Of a DNA stretch of 64,000 bases, positions 17,212-27,700 are shown piece by piece. The DNA is from Kitasatospora sp. CB01950. Its GTDB lineage: Bacteria; Actinomycetota; Actinomycetes; Streptomycetales; Streptomycetaceae. Every line of letters starts with the position of its first letter. The first letter of the stretch is position 1. The notes under the pieces were generated by a model that saw only the letters and a program-made list of their open reading frames with translations, did no database searches and was not told where the DNA came from. A program made the translations under genes and the position numbers. The stretch covers positions 1-64,000 of the forward strand of contig NZ_LISX01000012.1 of NCBI RefSeq assembly GCF_001905465.1. The letters are read 5' to 3'.

Positions 17212-18672
17212 TCAGGTGTACAAGGTGAAGCCGAGCGTGTTCACGATGGCAGACATGCCGATGAACTGTACGCCTTCGTAGCAGGTGGTTTCCATGGCAA
17301 TACCGACACCCCACGTCGGACACACGACATACCGTCCCCAGGATCCACTGATCAGACCGCGAGCCTGCATGTCATTGCCGTAGCTGCAGTCAGGACTGGT
17401 GACAACCGGGCCGCCGCTGTCTCCCTCTGCGGCAGCGTGGTCGCCGGTGTTGGTGCGCATCGCCTGAACCACATTGTGCCGGGTGATCCCGCCGATGTTG
17501 GAATCCACCCCGGCATACCTGACCTGGATACCGCACTTGACACCGGACATGGCGCCCGAGGTGCAGACGTAGTCGCCGTCATGGTTGAGGCCCCAGCCCG
17601 CGATGTGCTTGTGGTATCCGTTCGGATCGTTCCACGCGCCATCGTAGAACTGGTTTCCAGCCGATCCGTTGAGCGCGATGAAGGTTGTGTCGTAGCCGAG
17701 GTCGGAGGATTGCGCCCAGCCCTCGAAATGGCCGGTCCCTGTAGCGAACGTTCCGGAGGTTCCACAGTGTGAAGCGGTGAGAATGACGTCAGTGCCACCA
17801 TGAGATCCGCCGAACCCGGACGTACAGAACTTGTTGCCCGGCGCATTGAGCTCGGCACCCGCCCAGAAGGGGGTCGAGTCGTCATGGCGGCCGTAGGTAT
17901 CAGTACCTTCAGGTCCTTCGGCGGCCTGGACAGGGACGCCGGCCAGGGCCTGGGCACGTGTGGCGAACTCCTTGGCCGACACGGTAGTCACGCGGTGGGC
18001 CGGAACCTCGGACGGCGAGGGGTTTGCCAGGGCCTGGGATGTGGGGCTGTTGTAGCTGATGTAGAGACCGGTGCCGTTCGACAGGACAGCGATGGAGTTC
18101 CATGCTGCGACGGGCTCAGTCCCTGCGTCCTTGCCCTTGACCGCATCCTCCAGCCTCCGCCGTGCGTCCTCCAGCTCCTTCGCGGAATAGGAGGTTTGAG
18201 TGATGGAGACCTTGAGCCCCTGAGCGGCGGCGTCCTTCCGTACGTCCTCGATGTTCTGCGGAACCGCTCCTTTCCAGTACAGGGCGAGCTCTCCGCCGGC
18301 GGCCTTCACCATGGCTCCGGCGTATCCGCCGGTGTGGTCCGCCTCGGTTTCGGACTTACCAGTGACCCGGTCCGCGAGGGCATCCAGTTGGTACTGGCGG
18401 TGGAGGGTTGCCTTGTCCACTGTGACAATGCTGGAGGAACTGGGGGAATCGAGGGCCGTTCGATGCTGAATTTGCCACACTTGCAGATCTCGTGGGCGCT
18501 GTTTTCGACAAGCAGTCAGGAAGATTCCGGTTCGGGTGCTGTGGTGTGGAGTTTGGGGCGATCCGTGCAGGTTTGACCGCTTGATTGGCTTACATTTCTC
18601 CTGGGTGCGATCCGCAAGATTCGTGGACGATGTGAGCAGTTCCGCGTCGTTTGTCTCAGTGGTTTTCGTCAT
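17212..18672 (-). CDS. Chymotrypsin-fold (S1) secreted protease with altered N-terminus
   Basis: The C-terminal half is a trypsin-like serine protease: His in LTASHCG, Asp in DLGYDTTFIAL, and Ser in EGDSGGPV. Paired cysteines resemble streptogrisin/alpha-lytic-type enzymes. Residues about 85-280 look like a pro-region (VDKATLHRQYQLDALADR, then an AKELEDARRRLEDAV helix). The first 80 residues from ATG 18672 have no hydrophobic signal peptide and contain odd stretches (KPIKRSNLHG, RKQRPRDLQVWQ); no clear ribosome binding site precedes it, and the DNA is AT-richer. Either the true start and signal were lost by a rearrangement or frameshift, or export is unusual. The catalytic part is intact. A lipoprotein gene follows. 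Confidence 0.65.
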   Translation of the reverse strand: MTKTTETNDAELLTSSTNLADRTQEKCKPIKRSNLHGSPQTPHHSTRTGIFLTACRKQRPRDLQVWQIQHRTALDSPSSSSIVTVDKATLHRQYQLDALADRVTGKSETEADHTGGYAGAMVKAAGGELALYWKGAVPQNIEDVRKDAAAQGLKVSITQTSYSAKELEDARRRLEDAVKGKDAGTEPVAAWNSIAVLSNGTGLYISYNSPTSQALANPSPSEVPAHRVTTVSAKEFATRAQALAGVPVQAAEGPEGTDTYGRHDDSTPFWAGAELNAPGNKFCTSGFGGSHGGTDVILTASHCGTSGTFATGTGHFEGWAQSSDLGYDTTFIALNGSAGNQFYDGAWNDPNGYHKHIAGWGLNHDGDYVCTSGAMSGVKCGIQVRYAGVDSNIGGITRHNVVQAMRTNTGDHAAAEGDSGGPVVTSPDCSYGNDMQARGLISGSWGRYVVCPTWGVGIAMETTCYEGVQFIGMSAIVNTLGFTLYT

Positions 18673-18770
18673 GCAGATGTCGGATGCTCTCGTGGGTCGT
18701 CAGGCCCATCCGTCACGAGGTCCCCCGCCCCGGAGGGGTAACTGTCCTGCGGCGCTGGGAGGATGGCGGG

Positions 18771-20282
18771 ATGAGCGAACACCCGGGTGGCGCGGGTGCC
18801 GGTCTTGAGCAGGCGGCGCGGGAGATTTTAGTGCAGGTGGCGAGCACTGCGCCCGAGCAGTGGGCGGTCCTGCGCCTGGACTTCCGCGGCGGGCCCGTCC
18901 ATCGATGGGTGGACGGGCACTGGACGCTGGCCGACGGTGCCCGCCGGCATCTGGTGCCCGACACCCGGGACCTCTACGCGCTCGCCACCGAGATCGGTGC
19001 GCTGCGCCGCTGGCCCCGGACCCGGCTCGAACTGCACCACCTGGCCGACGGCCCGTTCACGCTCACCGCGACCCGTGACACCTCCCTCGTCCGGCCCGCC
19101 AGGGGCGGCCACGGGGCCGTCCTCGACCCCGATCTGTATCTGCCCGCCCCCGGAGAGGACCGGCCCGACTCCACCGCGCCCCCGGCGGGCGACCCCGAAC
19201 GGGCCGCCGACCTGTTCCGGGCGTCGATCGACCGTCGTGCCGAACTTCTCGGCCATCGCGCCGAGTTGCCGCCGCCCGCCACGCCGCGGCGGATCGCCGG
19301 GATCGAGGCGGCCCTCGGCTTCCCGCTGCCCGCCGACCTGCGCGCCCTGTACCTGATCGCGGACGGCAGCGGCGAGAACGACGTACTCGACGGGCCGCGC
19401 CTGCTCTCGCTCGCCGAACTCCCCGGTGCGCACGAGTACTTGGCGTACGCCGCACCGCCGTTCGACTGGAACTGCCCGGCCTGGCTTCCGTTCGCCACCG
19501 ACGATGCCGGCAACTACTACGCCGTCGACCTCGCCCCCGCCGGGGCCAGCCGCCCCGGGCAGGTGATCGAACTCGGCGGCGACCACTACGAGGGCCCCGC
19601 CTACCGCGCGGACTCCGTCACCACCCTGCTCACCCGCTGCCTCGACCTGCTGGAACGCGGCTGCTACGAGATCGAGGACGACGAACCGCCGTACCTGGAG
19701 TTCACGGAGTCCGCCGAGGAACCGGACGGCCCGCCGACCGCCCTGACGGCCGCGACCACGCCCGGCACCGTGCCCGCCACCCTGCTGCACGCCCGCCTCA
19801 CCGGCCCCGCCCCTGTCCTTGCCCCGCTCGCCGCCGCACCCCGCCTGCGCCGCGTCACCCTGGCCGCCCGCCCCGCCGACGGCCTCGGTGCGCTGCGAGG
19901 CGTGGCCGTCGAGTCGCTCACGGCCGTCGTCGCCGCCGACGACCTCGCGCCGCTGGCGGGCCATCCGCACCTGGGCGTTCTCGACCTGTCCGGTGACGGT
20001 CCGTCGGACCTCGCCGTGCTGCGCACACTGCCCGCCCTGTGGTGGCTCGACCTGTCGCGCTGCGGGACGCTCGACGTGGCCGTCCTGGGCGAGTTGACGG
20101 GACTGCGGCACCTCGCGCTGACGGCCGCGCATTGGGAGGCGCTGACGGTGCTGCCGCCGGGGCTGGTCTCGGCGCGGCTCGCCGACCGCGACGCCACCGC
20201 CGAACAGGCGGCGGCGTGGGCGGCCCGGCTCGGGCTGGTCCCCGGTGAGCCGTACCGGATCACCGGGGTGTGCAGGAGCTGA
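18771..20282 (+). CDS. SMI1/KNR4 (SUKH-type) domain protein with LRR-like tail
   Basis: A 503-residue cytoplasmic protein. The middle (about 150-310) fits SMI1/KNR4: PATPRRIAGIEAALGFPLPADLRALY is the typical opening, followed by LPFATDDAGNYYAVDL and a late aromatic segment. The last 160 residues have leucine-rich-like strands (HLGVLDLSG, LWWLDLSRC, LRHLALTA). SUKH-superfamily proteins are often immunity proteins for nuclease toxins, which matters because an Rhs gene with a nuclease-like tip lies 1.5 kb away; they also have unrelated roles. ATG 18771 follows GGAGGATGGCGGG. Confidence 0.75.
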   Translation: MSEHPGGAGAGLEQAAREILVQVASTAPEQWAVLRLDFRGGPVHRWVDGHWTLADGARRHLVPDTRDLYALATEIGALRRWPRTRLELHHLADGPFTLTATRDTSLVRPARGGHGAVLDPDLYLPAPGEDRPDSTAPPAGDPERAADLFRASIDRRAELLGHRAELPPPATPRRIAGIEAALGFPLPADLRALYLIADGSGENDVLDGPRLLSLAELPGAHEYLAYAAPPFDWNCPAWLPFATDDAGNYYAVDLAPAGASRPGQVIELGGDHYEGPAYRADSVTTLLTRCLDLLERGCYEIEDDEPPYLEFTESAEEPDGPPTALTAATTPGTVPATLLHARLTGPAPVLAPLAAAPRLRRVTLAARPADGLGALRGVAVESLTAVVAADDLAPLAGHPHLGVLDLSGDGPSDLAVLRTLPALWWLDLSRCGTLDVAVLGELTGLRHLALTAAHWEALTVLPPGLVSARLADRDATAEQAAAWAARLGLVPGEPYRITGVCRS

Positions 20283-20394
20283 GGGTGCGGTATGGGGCGC
20301 AACGACTGTCACAGGGGCAACACCGGCAATGGGGAGGGGCGGATCGGTGTGGTGGGTGCTGTCGGGTGGGGCAGGACGCTCCCCCGTGGATCCT

Positions 20395-20607
20395 GGTTGT
20401 GACGTCGGCAACGACACCATGACCCTGCTGTTTGACGCCGACCTCAAGCCAAGGAGGTCGACGTCTTCGTCTTCATGAAGGCCAAGGACACCCTGCATTC
20501 AGCACAAGCAGCCCACCGCGCCGTACCACTGTTACGGCAACCAGTACGTGGTGAAGCTCGACTCGAAGGGCACGCTTCAGAGCGTGACGCGGCTCTACAA
20601 GCCCTGA
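20395..20607 (+). pseudogene. Decayed 3' end of an unknown gene
   Basis: Three frames must be joined to read a plausible protein end: CDVGNDTMTLLFDADLKP, then KEVDVFVFMKAKDT, then PCIQHKQPTAPYHCYGNQY continuing to TRLYKP and TGA at 20605-20607. Two shifts (near 20449 and near 20490) break it, and no start or upstream body remains. A good hairpin follows. The product is not recognised; the Cys-containing middle suggests a secreted or cell-surface protein. Frame reconstruction is by eye. Confidence 0.5.
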
Positions 20608-20623
20608 CAGGTCGCCAGTGACG

Positions 20624-20651
20624 GGACGGCGGTCCGTGCGGGCCGCCGTCC
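20624..20651. terminator. Hairpin terminator after the decayed gene
   Basis: A 12-bp stem (20624-20635 with 20640-20651, one G-U pair), loop GTGC, 17 bases after the remnant stop. Confidence 0.7.
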
Positions 20652-20992
20652 AGCATTTCGGTAGTCAGGGGTGCGGCCGGACGGTGGACGGCCGACTGTC
20701 GGGTGTGGTCATTGTGCTGGGATTCCGTCAAGAGCCTGCTCGTTCTCGAGGAATCAGCCGGTGCTGAGTTGCAGTATCAGGTGACACCCGACCCCATCGG
20801 GCGAGAGTCTGAGAACGGATCGATGCCTTCGCCACTTCCCCCCGGACGTGGCCCATGCAGTGCGGCCTCACGGGTGCAGGTAAGGAGGCTTCATCCATGG
20901 TGAAGCGAGGTTGAGTGCTGCTGGAGGTGCAGGGGAGGCATCGGCGTGACGTCGGATGACTCGTCAGGCTACTTCTGGAAGAATCCCCAGGC
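20652..20992. other. Intergenic stretch without a supported gene
   Basis: 341 bases between the remnant's terminator and the next gene. Base composition is lower in GC than in flanking core genes. Short open frames exist on both strands but show no codon bias, ribosome binding site or motif. No repeat or RNA structure stands out. Confidence 0.5.
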
Positions 20993-21577
20993 GTGAGTAC
21001 TTCAAATGCCTTGCCGGTTCTGCGAACCACCGATCTGTCGGAAGCCTACGGGGCGGTCCGGTGTCTGCTGAGCCTTGCTGTCCCCATGGACGACTTCCAC
21101 TTCGGGGCGTTCAGTGAGGCGCTGACACTCGTAGAGGCACAGCGCATGGTTGCCGCATTCCCGAACGGCGTGGTCTGTCCTGATGACCCGTTCACACCCG
21201 AGTCCACCGATGAGGTCCGGCACCTGGTCGTGACAGGGGATCCGCGAGTGGCGGCACTGCTTCCTGTCAAAATCAGCCTGGAACACCAGCAGGTCGGATC
21301 GACCGAGCAGGCATTCCTCGATGTGGTCGGCTCCGGGATCGGTTCGATCGAGTGGACCTACTTCAACTGGCCGGCCGTGCCGGAACTTCAGCTGGAGATG
21401 CGCCACAAGGACGCGTATGTCCAGATCGCCATCAATAGCCGCGATATTCACGGCGATGAGCCAGCTTCGGACCATACGGTGTTCATCCACGTTCCGCATG
21501 GCGCCACGGAGCGTGCCAAGTGGCTGGCCCGACGGGTAGGGCTGCAACCCCTCGGGCCCCTGGGTCCCGGTTGGTAG
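20993..21577 (+). CDS. Hypothetical protein, 194 aa, convergent with the Rhs gene
   Basis: An unrecognised soluble protein with mixed alpha/beta composition, no signal peptide and no membrane segment. Codon use is less GC-biased than in neighbouring core genes, in line with the Rhs tip region. Noticeable features are FNWPAVPELQLEMR and an HVPHGATERAKWLARR segment near the C-terminus. GTG 20993 has only a weak upstream purine stretch, so the start is provisional. It ends 195 bases from the 3' end of the Rhs gene on the other strand and could be an immunity protein, but position on the opposite strand makes that only a guess. Confidence 0.6.
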   Translation: MSTSNALPVLRTTDLSEAYGAVRCLLSLAVPMDDFHFGAFSEALTLVEAQRMVAAFPNGVVCPDDPFTPESTDEVRHLVVTGDPRVAALLPVKISLEHQQVGSTEQAFLDVVGSGIGSIEWTYFNWPAVPELQLEMRHKDAYVQIAINSRDIHGDEPASDHTVFIHVPHGATERAKWLARRVGLQPLGPLGPGW

Positions 21578-21646
21578 CGCGGGCGGGCCCAGGCCTACGC
21601 ACGTCGATTCCGGCCGCAGAGCGGCCGGGAAAAGGGCCGAAAGCCA

Positions 21647-21681
21647 GGATGTGCCGACCACGTGAATTGGTCGGCACATCC
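21647..21681. terminator. Strong bidirectional hairpin terminator
   Basis: A 14-bp perfect stem GGATGTGCCGACCA/TGGTCGGCACATCC with a 7-base loop between the small gene and the convergent Rhs gene. Confidence 0.85.
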
Positions 21682-21771
21682 CATTGAAGGGCTCAGAGGG
21701 CCCCGAGCCCGACGGCTTGCATCATATCCAGAAATGCAGCACGTCGAGTGCTAGAATTTTCGGTTCGCGGC

Positions 21772-24700
21772 TCAGCAGCTGCCGTGGCACTTGGGCTTGG
21801 AGCCCACTGTTCCAGTGATGCTCCAACCGCCCCAGTCTCCAGTAGCACTGATCTCATAAGACTTGAAGTCTGCCGTATTTGAGGCTTCGAAGGAGCCAAT
21901 TCCTCTCAGTGCTTCCGATGCCTTGGAATTGTCGGCGGCCCTGATGATGACTTGATCGGCACCCTTGCCCTTGCTGTTTTTGAAGGCCTTCTCGATCGAA
22001 TTCTTCGTTCCAGCCACTGTCTTGAACTCCGTTGCCACGCCGTCGACCCACGCATCGAAGGCTTTATCGGTCCCCTCGGGGACCGCTACCACACTCTTGC
22101 CGTGCGGACCTGAAGCCAGGTCGTAGGCGATGCGGTACTCCTCGTTGTTGAACCCCCAACTCATGTCCTTGTTCTTTCCGGTCATGTAGTCGAACTGGGC
22201 TTGATCGAACACATAGGAACCTTCGTCAATTCGATTGGCGGCATCCTCGACGAATTTTTCCAGCATGTAGATGGTGCTCACATTGGCATACTGGCACCCG
22301 TCGCGAGAGCCCTTGACGCAGCTGTTGTGGTAGCTCCTCTCCATGACGTCAAGGTTGGAAATTTTATTTCCAGGCTTCTTGAGCCACTGGATGCGGGCCT
22401 TCCGCCACTTTTTCGTCTCCGCCGGATCCGGTGGAGGAACGTATGCAGGCTTGTCCTTGTAGCCAGGCTTGGACCGTACCTTGTTGACTTCCGCCTGGAG
22501 GTCGGAAGGCTTTCCGACAGAAACCTCCGTCAGCGGGTCCCAGGCCATCAGGCCTTCGGGGTCGCTCTTCGCCACAGGGTTGCTGGCTGCGTAGTTGTAG
22601 CCGCCGAGTTGCTGTGCGTCGGTGAATTCGAAGAGCGGGTCGAGGCTGATGAAACGGCCGGTGACGGGGTCGTACTGGCGGACGCCGAGGACGGTCAGGC
22701 CGGTGGCTGTGGACGCTGGGGCGTTGAGGAAGCCCCGGTTGTCGGGCCAGGTGGCGGCGGTGCCGCGCGGGGCGCCGTAAGGGGTGAACTGGCGCCAGGT
22801 CGGGGTCTGGCAGGTGCGGTCGAGGACGAGGGTCGCGGTGCCGTGCGGGTCCGCGATCTCGAACCGGTAGTTGGTCAGGGTGCCCGTGCGAACGACGGTG
22901 CCGCCGCCCGGAAGGGAAAGGTAACGGATGCCGGTGACGGCACCTGTGGCGGTGTTGAGGGTGTACTGCTGGTCCGCCAGGTAGAGGATCGTGCTCCCCG
23001 GGTCCTTCTGGAGCAGGACCTTGCCGTCGGTGCCGTAGACGTAGCTGCTGTCGCCGGCCGTGCCGCCCTTGATGGACGTCAGGCGGCCCGCGTCGTCCCA
23101 GGTCAGGTTCTGGGTGCCGCCTGCTGCGGTGGCGCGCTTGGTGGCGTTGCCCGCGGTGTCGTACTCGAGGCTGGTGCCACCGGTGGCCGAGGTCAGGGTG
23201 TGGGGCTGGTTCTTTCCGTTCCCGTTGTAGGTGTAGGTCGTGGTGGCGTCGGCACCGTTGGTGGTGGAGTGCTCCACCTGGCTGGTGCGGTTGCCGAGGG
23301 CGTCGAAGGCCCACTCGGTCCAGTAGGCGCCGCCGGCGACGGCGTCGCCGACCTGCGCGTGTGCCGCCTTGGTCGGAGCGGCCGCGCAGGAGTCGGTGGC
23401 GGTCCACGCCTGGGTGAGGCGGTCGAGCTGGTCGTAGCTGTAGCACTGCGTCTCGGACGTCGTACCGAGGCGGGTGGAGACCTGCCGGGTGGTGTTGCCG
23501 GCCAGGTTGTAGTCGTAGTGCTGGCGGTCGACGTCGCTCGGGGTGCTGGTGCTGGTGGCGCGCTGGACGAGCTGGTCGGTCAGGCGCCCGGTGTGGGCGT
23601 CATAGGTGTTGGTGATGACGCCGTAGCCGACGGTGGGGCTGCCGATCTGCGACTGGGAGACCCGGCCGTAGGCGTCGTAGGTCGTGTCCTGGGTGTAGGC
23701 GTAGCTGCCGGACGACAGACCGGCCGGCAGGTCGTGGACGGGGGTGTACGTGTGCATCACGGTCTCGGCCGACAGGCCGTTCCCGTTGGGGTAGGTGTCG
23801 GTGTAGGGCAGGCCCGTGTTGGCGGTGTAGGTGTGCGTGACCGCATAGGACTTGCCGCCGAGCGCCGTGCCCTCGGTGTCCGGGATCTTGACCGTCTCGC
23901 CGAGGGACGCGCCGAAGACGTTGAAGCCCGAGGCCTGCGTCTCGTAGGCGGCGCCGTTGGAGTAGGACGTCACCGTGGTGGCGTGGCCGATGGGGTTGGC
24001 CATACCGGCGACGGCGTTGTTGTCGTTGTCGTACACCCAGGAGGCGGTCCGGGTGGCGTCCGACTGTGCGGTGACCGCCGAGGCGTAGGCCGCGGTCTTG
24101 CGGTTCAGCGCGTCGTAGGTGTAGCTGGTCTTCTTGCCCCGCGAGTCGGTCGACTCGACCAGGTTGCCGACGGCGTCGTACTGCATCGTGGCGCTACCGG
24201 CGTCGGGATCGTTACGGCCGGTGACCTCTCCGAGCAGATTGAACGAAGTGGTCCAGGTGGATCCTCCGGCGGTGACGGTGTTCTGCGTGCCCTGGACGTC
24301 GAAACCGTAGGTGATCGACTGGCTGGTGCCGCCGCTCACCGTGTAGTCGCCGGTGAAGGTGTCGGCCGGTGCCGTCACAGTCGGGCGCACGCTGTAGTCG
24401 TCGAGCCGGACGGTGCGACCGAGCGGGTCGGTGACGGTCGTCCTGACCGTGGCCCCGTCGGGTGGGACGACCGTGGTGCGGTCGCCGCCGTAGACGGTGG
24501 TCGTGCTCTCCTGGACTGCCGAGAACTTGAGCGAGTCCACCCGCACCGCACGGCCGAGACCGTCGTAGGTGGTGAGTTCCTGGTTCGGAACCTTCGCGTC
24601 CGCGGCGTCCGTGGCGAGTGCCGTCGTCGGGAGGTGGTCCGGGTCCCAGAAGGCCTTGTTGGCCTTGGTGACCCAGCCGTGGGAGTCGAAGAACGACTCG

Positions 24701-27700
24701 GTGATCAGTCGGCCGCCCTGCGGGGTCGGCGACTGGGTCTGCCGGACACGGCCGAGCGAGTCGTACACGGTCACCGACGTCAGATAGTCCTGAGCTTCGT
24801 TGAGCTTGGCCGTCGTCGTGCCGGACAGGCCGGTGTTCGACACCGTGTAGCCGAACTTGAGGTTGGCCGGCTGCGCCGTCGATCGGGACTGCGTCCACAC
24901 TGCCGTGAGCCGGCCGAGTGCGTCGGACTGGCTGGTGGTGGTGATGTTGTTGGCGTCGGTCACCGACACGGCCAGGCCGCGAGCCGGCGCGATGGTCGTC
25001 TTGAGGGGCTGGCCCTTGGCGTTGGTGCCGTTGGTGCCGGTGGTGAGGCCGACGCTGTTGATGGTGTACGCCGTGGTCGTGGCGTTGCCGTTCGCGTCCT
25101 TCACGACCAGCGGGCGTCCGTACGTGTCGTACGTGGTGCGTGCACCGGTCTGCCAGGTATAGGCACCTCCGGTGTAGCCGGAGGCCTTTTGCGACATGGT
25201 GACGTCGCCGAGGGTCGGCGGGGTGGTCTGCGGGAATGCGGTTCCGAACTTCGGGTCGTCGTAGAACGTTCGGGTCGCTGACTCCACCTGCGCGGGCCGG
25301 TTGACGGTGGCGGGGGCGGTGAGCGTGTTGTAGCCGGCCGGGGCCGAGGCGATGCTGCCCTCGGTGTAGCCGCCGCATGCCACCGACACGGTCTCCTGCG
25401 AGGCGACCAGGCCCACGAGATTCAGAGCGGTGTTCGCGGGGGCGTAGGTGTACGTGGTGCACTGGTCGTAGGCGGGGTTCGCCGGCACGGTGTGCGAGTA
25501 AGTGGCTTTCAGCTCGCCGAAGTTGGCGTCCGCAGTGTCCGAAATGTAGGTGTGGTCGGTCGCCCCCACCCGCCACGTCGTGGGCTGGGTGGAAGTGATG
25601 GCCTGACGGTTGTAGCTCTCCGCGTCCTTCACCGTGAGCGCGGTGAGCGCGGGGAGACCGGTGCGGTTGCGGGTCGCGGTGGCCGGGGAGACCCAGTACG
25701 AGCTGATGCTCAGATTGTCCACCGTACTGCCGTCACCCTTGAAGACCGTCTTCTCGAGGGCCATGCCGAACAGTTGGTCGCTGTCGGGGTGGCTGGCGCC
25801 CTGGGAGTCCGTCAGCGAGACGGACCGGATGGAGGTGGGCGACAGCCAGTCCTTGTCCATGCCGCGGTAGTAGCTGGTCTTCTGCTTGGTCCGACGGTCC
25901 TTGGTGCCGTCGCCGACCCAGGTGGTGACGTCGGCGTAGCCGCGGAACTGGCCCCAGGTGCGGTACTTGGCCTGCACGACCTCGTTGTCGTCGTAGTGCC
26001 AGGCCGCGCCGCCGCCGTACTCGTAGGAGGTGACCTTGGTGAGCGCGCCGCCGGTCTGGTCGGTCTCCCGGACCTCGGTGACGGCGTACTTCCGGAACCA
26101 GTCCGTGATCGGGTCGGTGTAGAACTTCGGCGTCCAGCTCACCGGGTAGCAGGAGTTGGTGTTGCTGGAGGCGTTCGCCGAGGCCACGTAGGCGGGGGTG
26201 CACTGGTTGGGCAGGCCGTAGCTGATGCCGGTCAGGCCGCCGAGTTCGGTGGTGATCGAGGTCAGCCGGTAGCGGTACATGCCGGGGAAGTTGGCGGTGT
26301 CCACCCGGTTCTGCATGGTGGTGCCGCCGAAGACCACGGGCGGGAGTTTGATCGAGCCCGATCCGCCGGCCGTGGTGTCGCTGCCGGTGCGGGTGATCGA
26401 CGCCAGCCACAGGGTCGGTGACGTGCCGTCGCCGGTGGGCGGCGCGGTCTGCGCCAGGTCGTAGGTGTCGACCGGCGCGTACTGGGAAGTCGCCGTCGAG
26501 TACTGCTTGGTGACGATCTGCTTCAGGCGGACGGTCGAGAAGAACGACGGCGACTTCGAGGTGCAGGTCGCGCCGCTGTTGCAGACCAGGTCGAACGGCA
26601 CGTCCGGGTACTGCGTGCCGGCGTTCGAGGACGAGATCGGGTCGCAGGTGGCGGCCACGCAGCGCGAGTCGGTGAGGAAGTGCACCTGGTTGGGGACGGT
26701 GCCGAAGGCGCCGTTGTCCAGCAAGCCGTAGTCGATCCGGGACAGGTAGGAGTCGCGGACGTACTTGGTGTTCGACGCGCCCTTGTTCTGCCCGTAGTAG
26801 TTGGTGTCCTGGGTGTACCAGTAGGACATGGCCTGGCCGCGGACGTCCTTGGCGTAGTCCAGGTGCCACTTGTAGGCCATGGTGCAGGCCGAGGAGTTGA
26901 ATCCTGCGGCGTTGTAGCACGGGTCGCCCGGGTGCGAGGAGTAGACCGGCACCGAGTCGACCGAGTTGGTGACCGGCTTGCCGGTGCTCCAACCGGGCAG
27001 CTGGTTGCGGCCGAAGTAGTACACCGTGCCGGAGCGGTCGGTGACCGTCCAGTAGTCGGTGTTGTAGGTGCCGGTGCCGTTGTTGGAGCCGGTGACGTGG
27101 GCGATGACCTCGCCGTTGTCGTTCTGCGGCTTCCAGGTGCTCTTCCCGGAGTCCCAGACCAGCGCGCTCGACGAGCCGTTCAGCGACAGGGTCAGGACCG
27201 GCCCCGCGTAGCACTGGTCGTTGGTCTCCGAGGGAGACGCGGTGCCCTCGGGCTTGTCGGTGCAGGAGGTGAAGGTCTGCTCGATGAAGGAGTCCGGGGT
27301 CGACCAGCCGTCACCGACCCAGGAGGACTGCGCCTGCGTCGAGGCAGTCTTGCCGTCCACCAACGCCGAGTCGTATCCGAGGTTGAAGCTGGGCGCCAAC
27401 GATGAACTGGCGGTGGGCAGCTGGATCGGATACCCGTAGGTGAACGAACCGCCGGCGCTGCCGCCGGTCCACGAGCCGGACGGCGACAGGGTGCCGGCGG
27501 CGTAGTTGCCCGACGGGCCACCGCCCTGGTTGCCGGAGTCGGTCGCGGCGAGGACCTGGACGCCCGACGTCGAAGCGGCCTTCAGCGCGACCGACCCGTC
27601 GCCGGACCAGACGGCGGGAACCGCGTGACTGCTCGTCCCGTCGGTCGAGGCCTGCACGGCCGACGACTTCGCGAGTTCGAGCTCCGCGGACACGCTGGAC

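Noticed and set aside
22201..25281. A very long open frame on the plus strand opposite the Rhs gene
   Set aside because: It is antisense to clear Rhs repeats, and its translation is Val/Gly/Arg-rich with no domain, as expected from the GC-rich third positions of the real gene.
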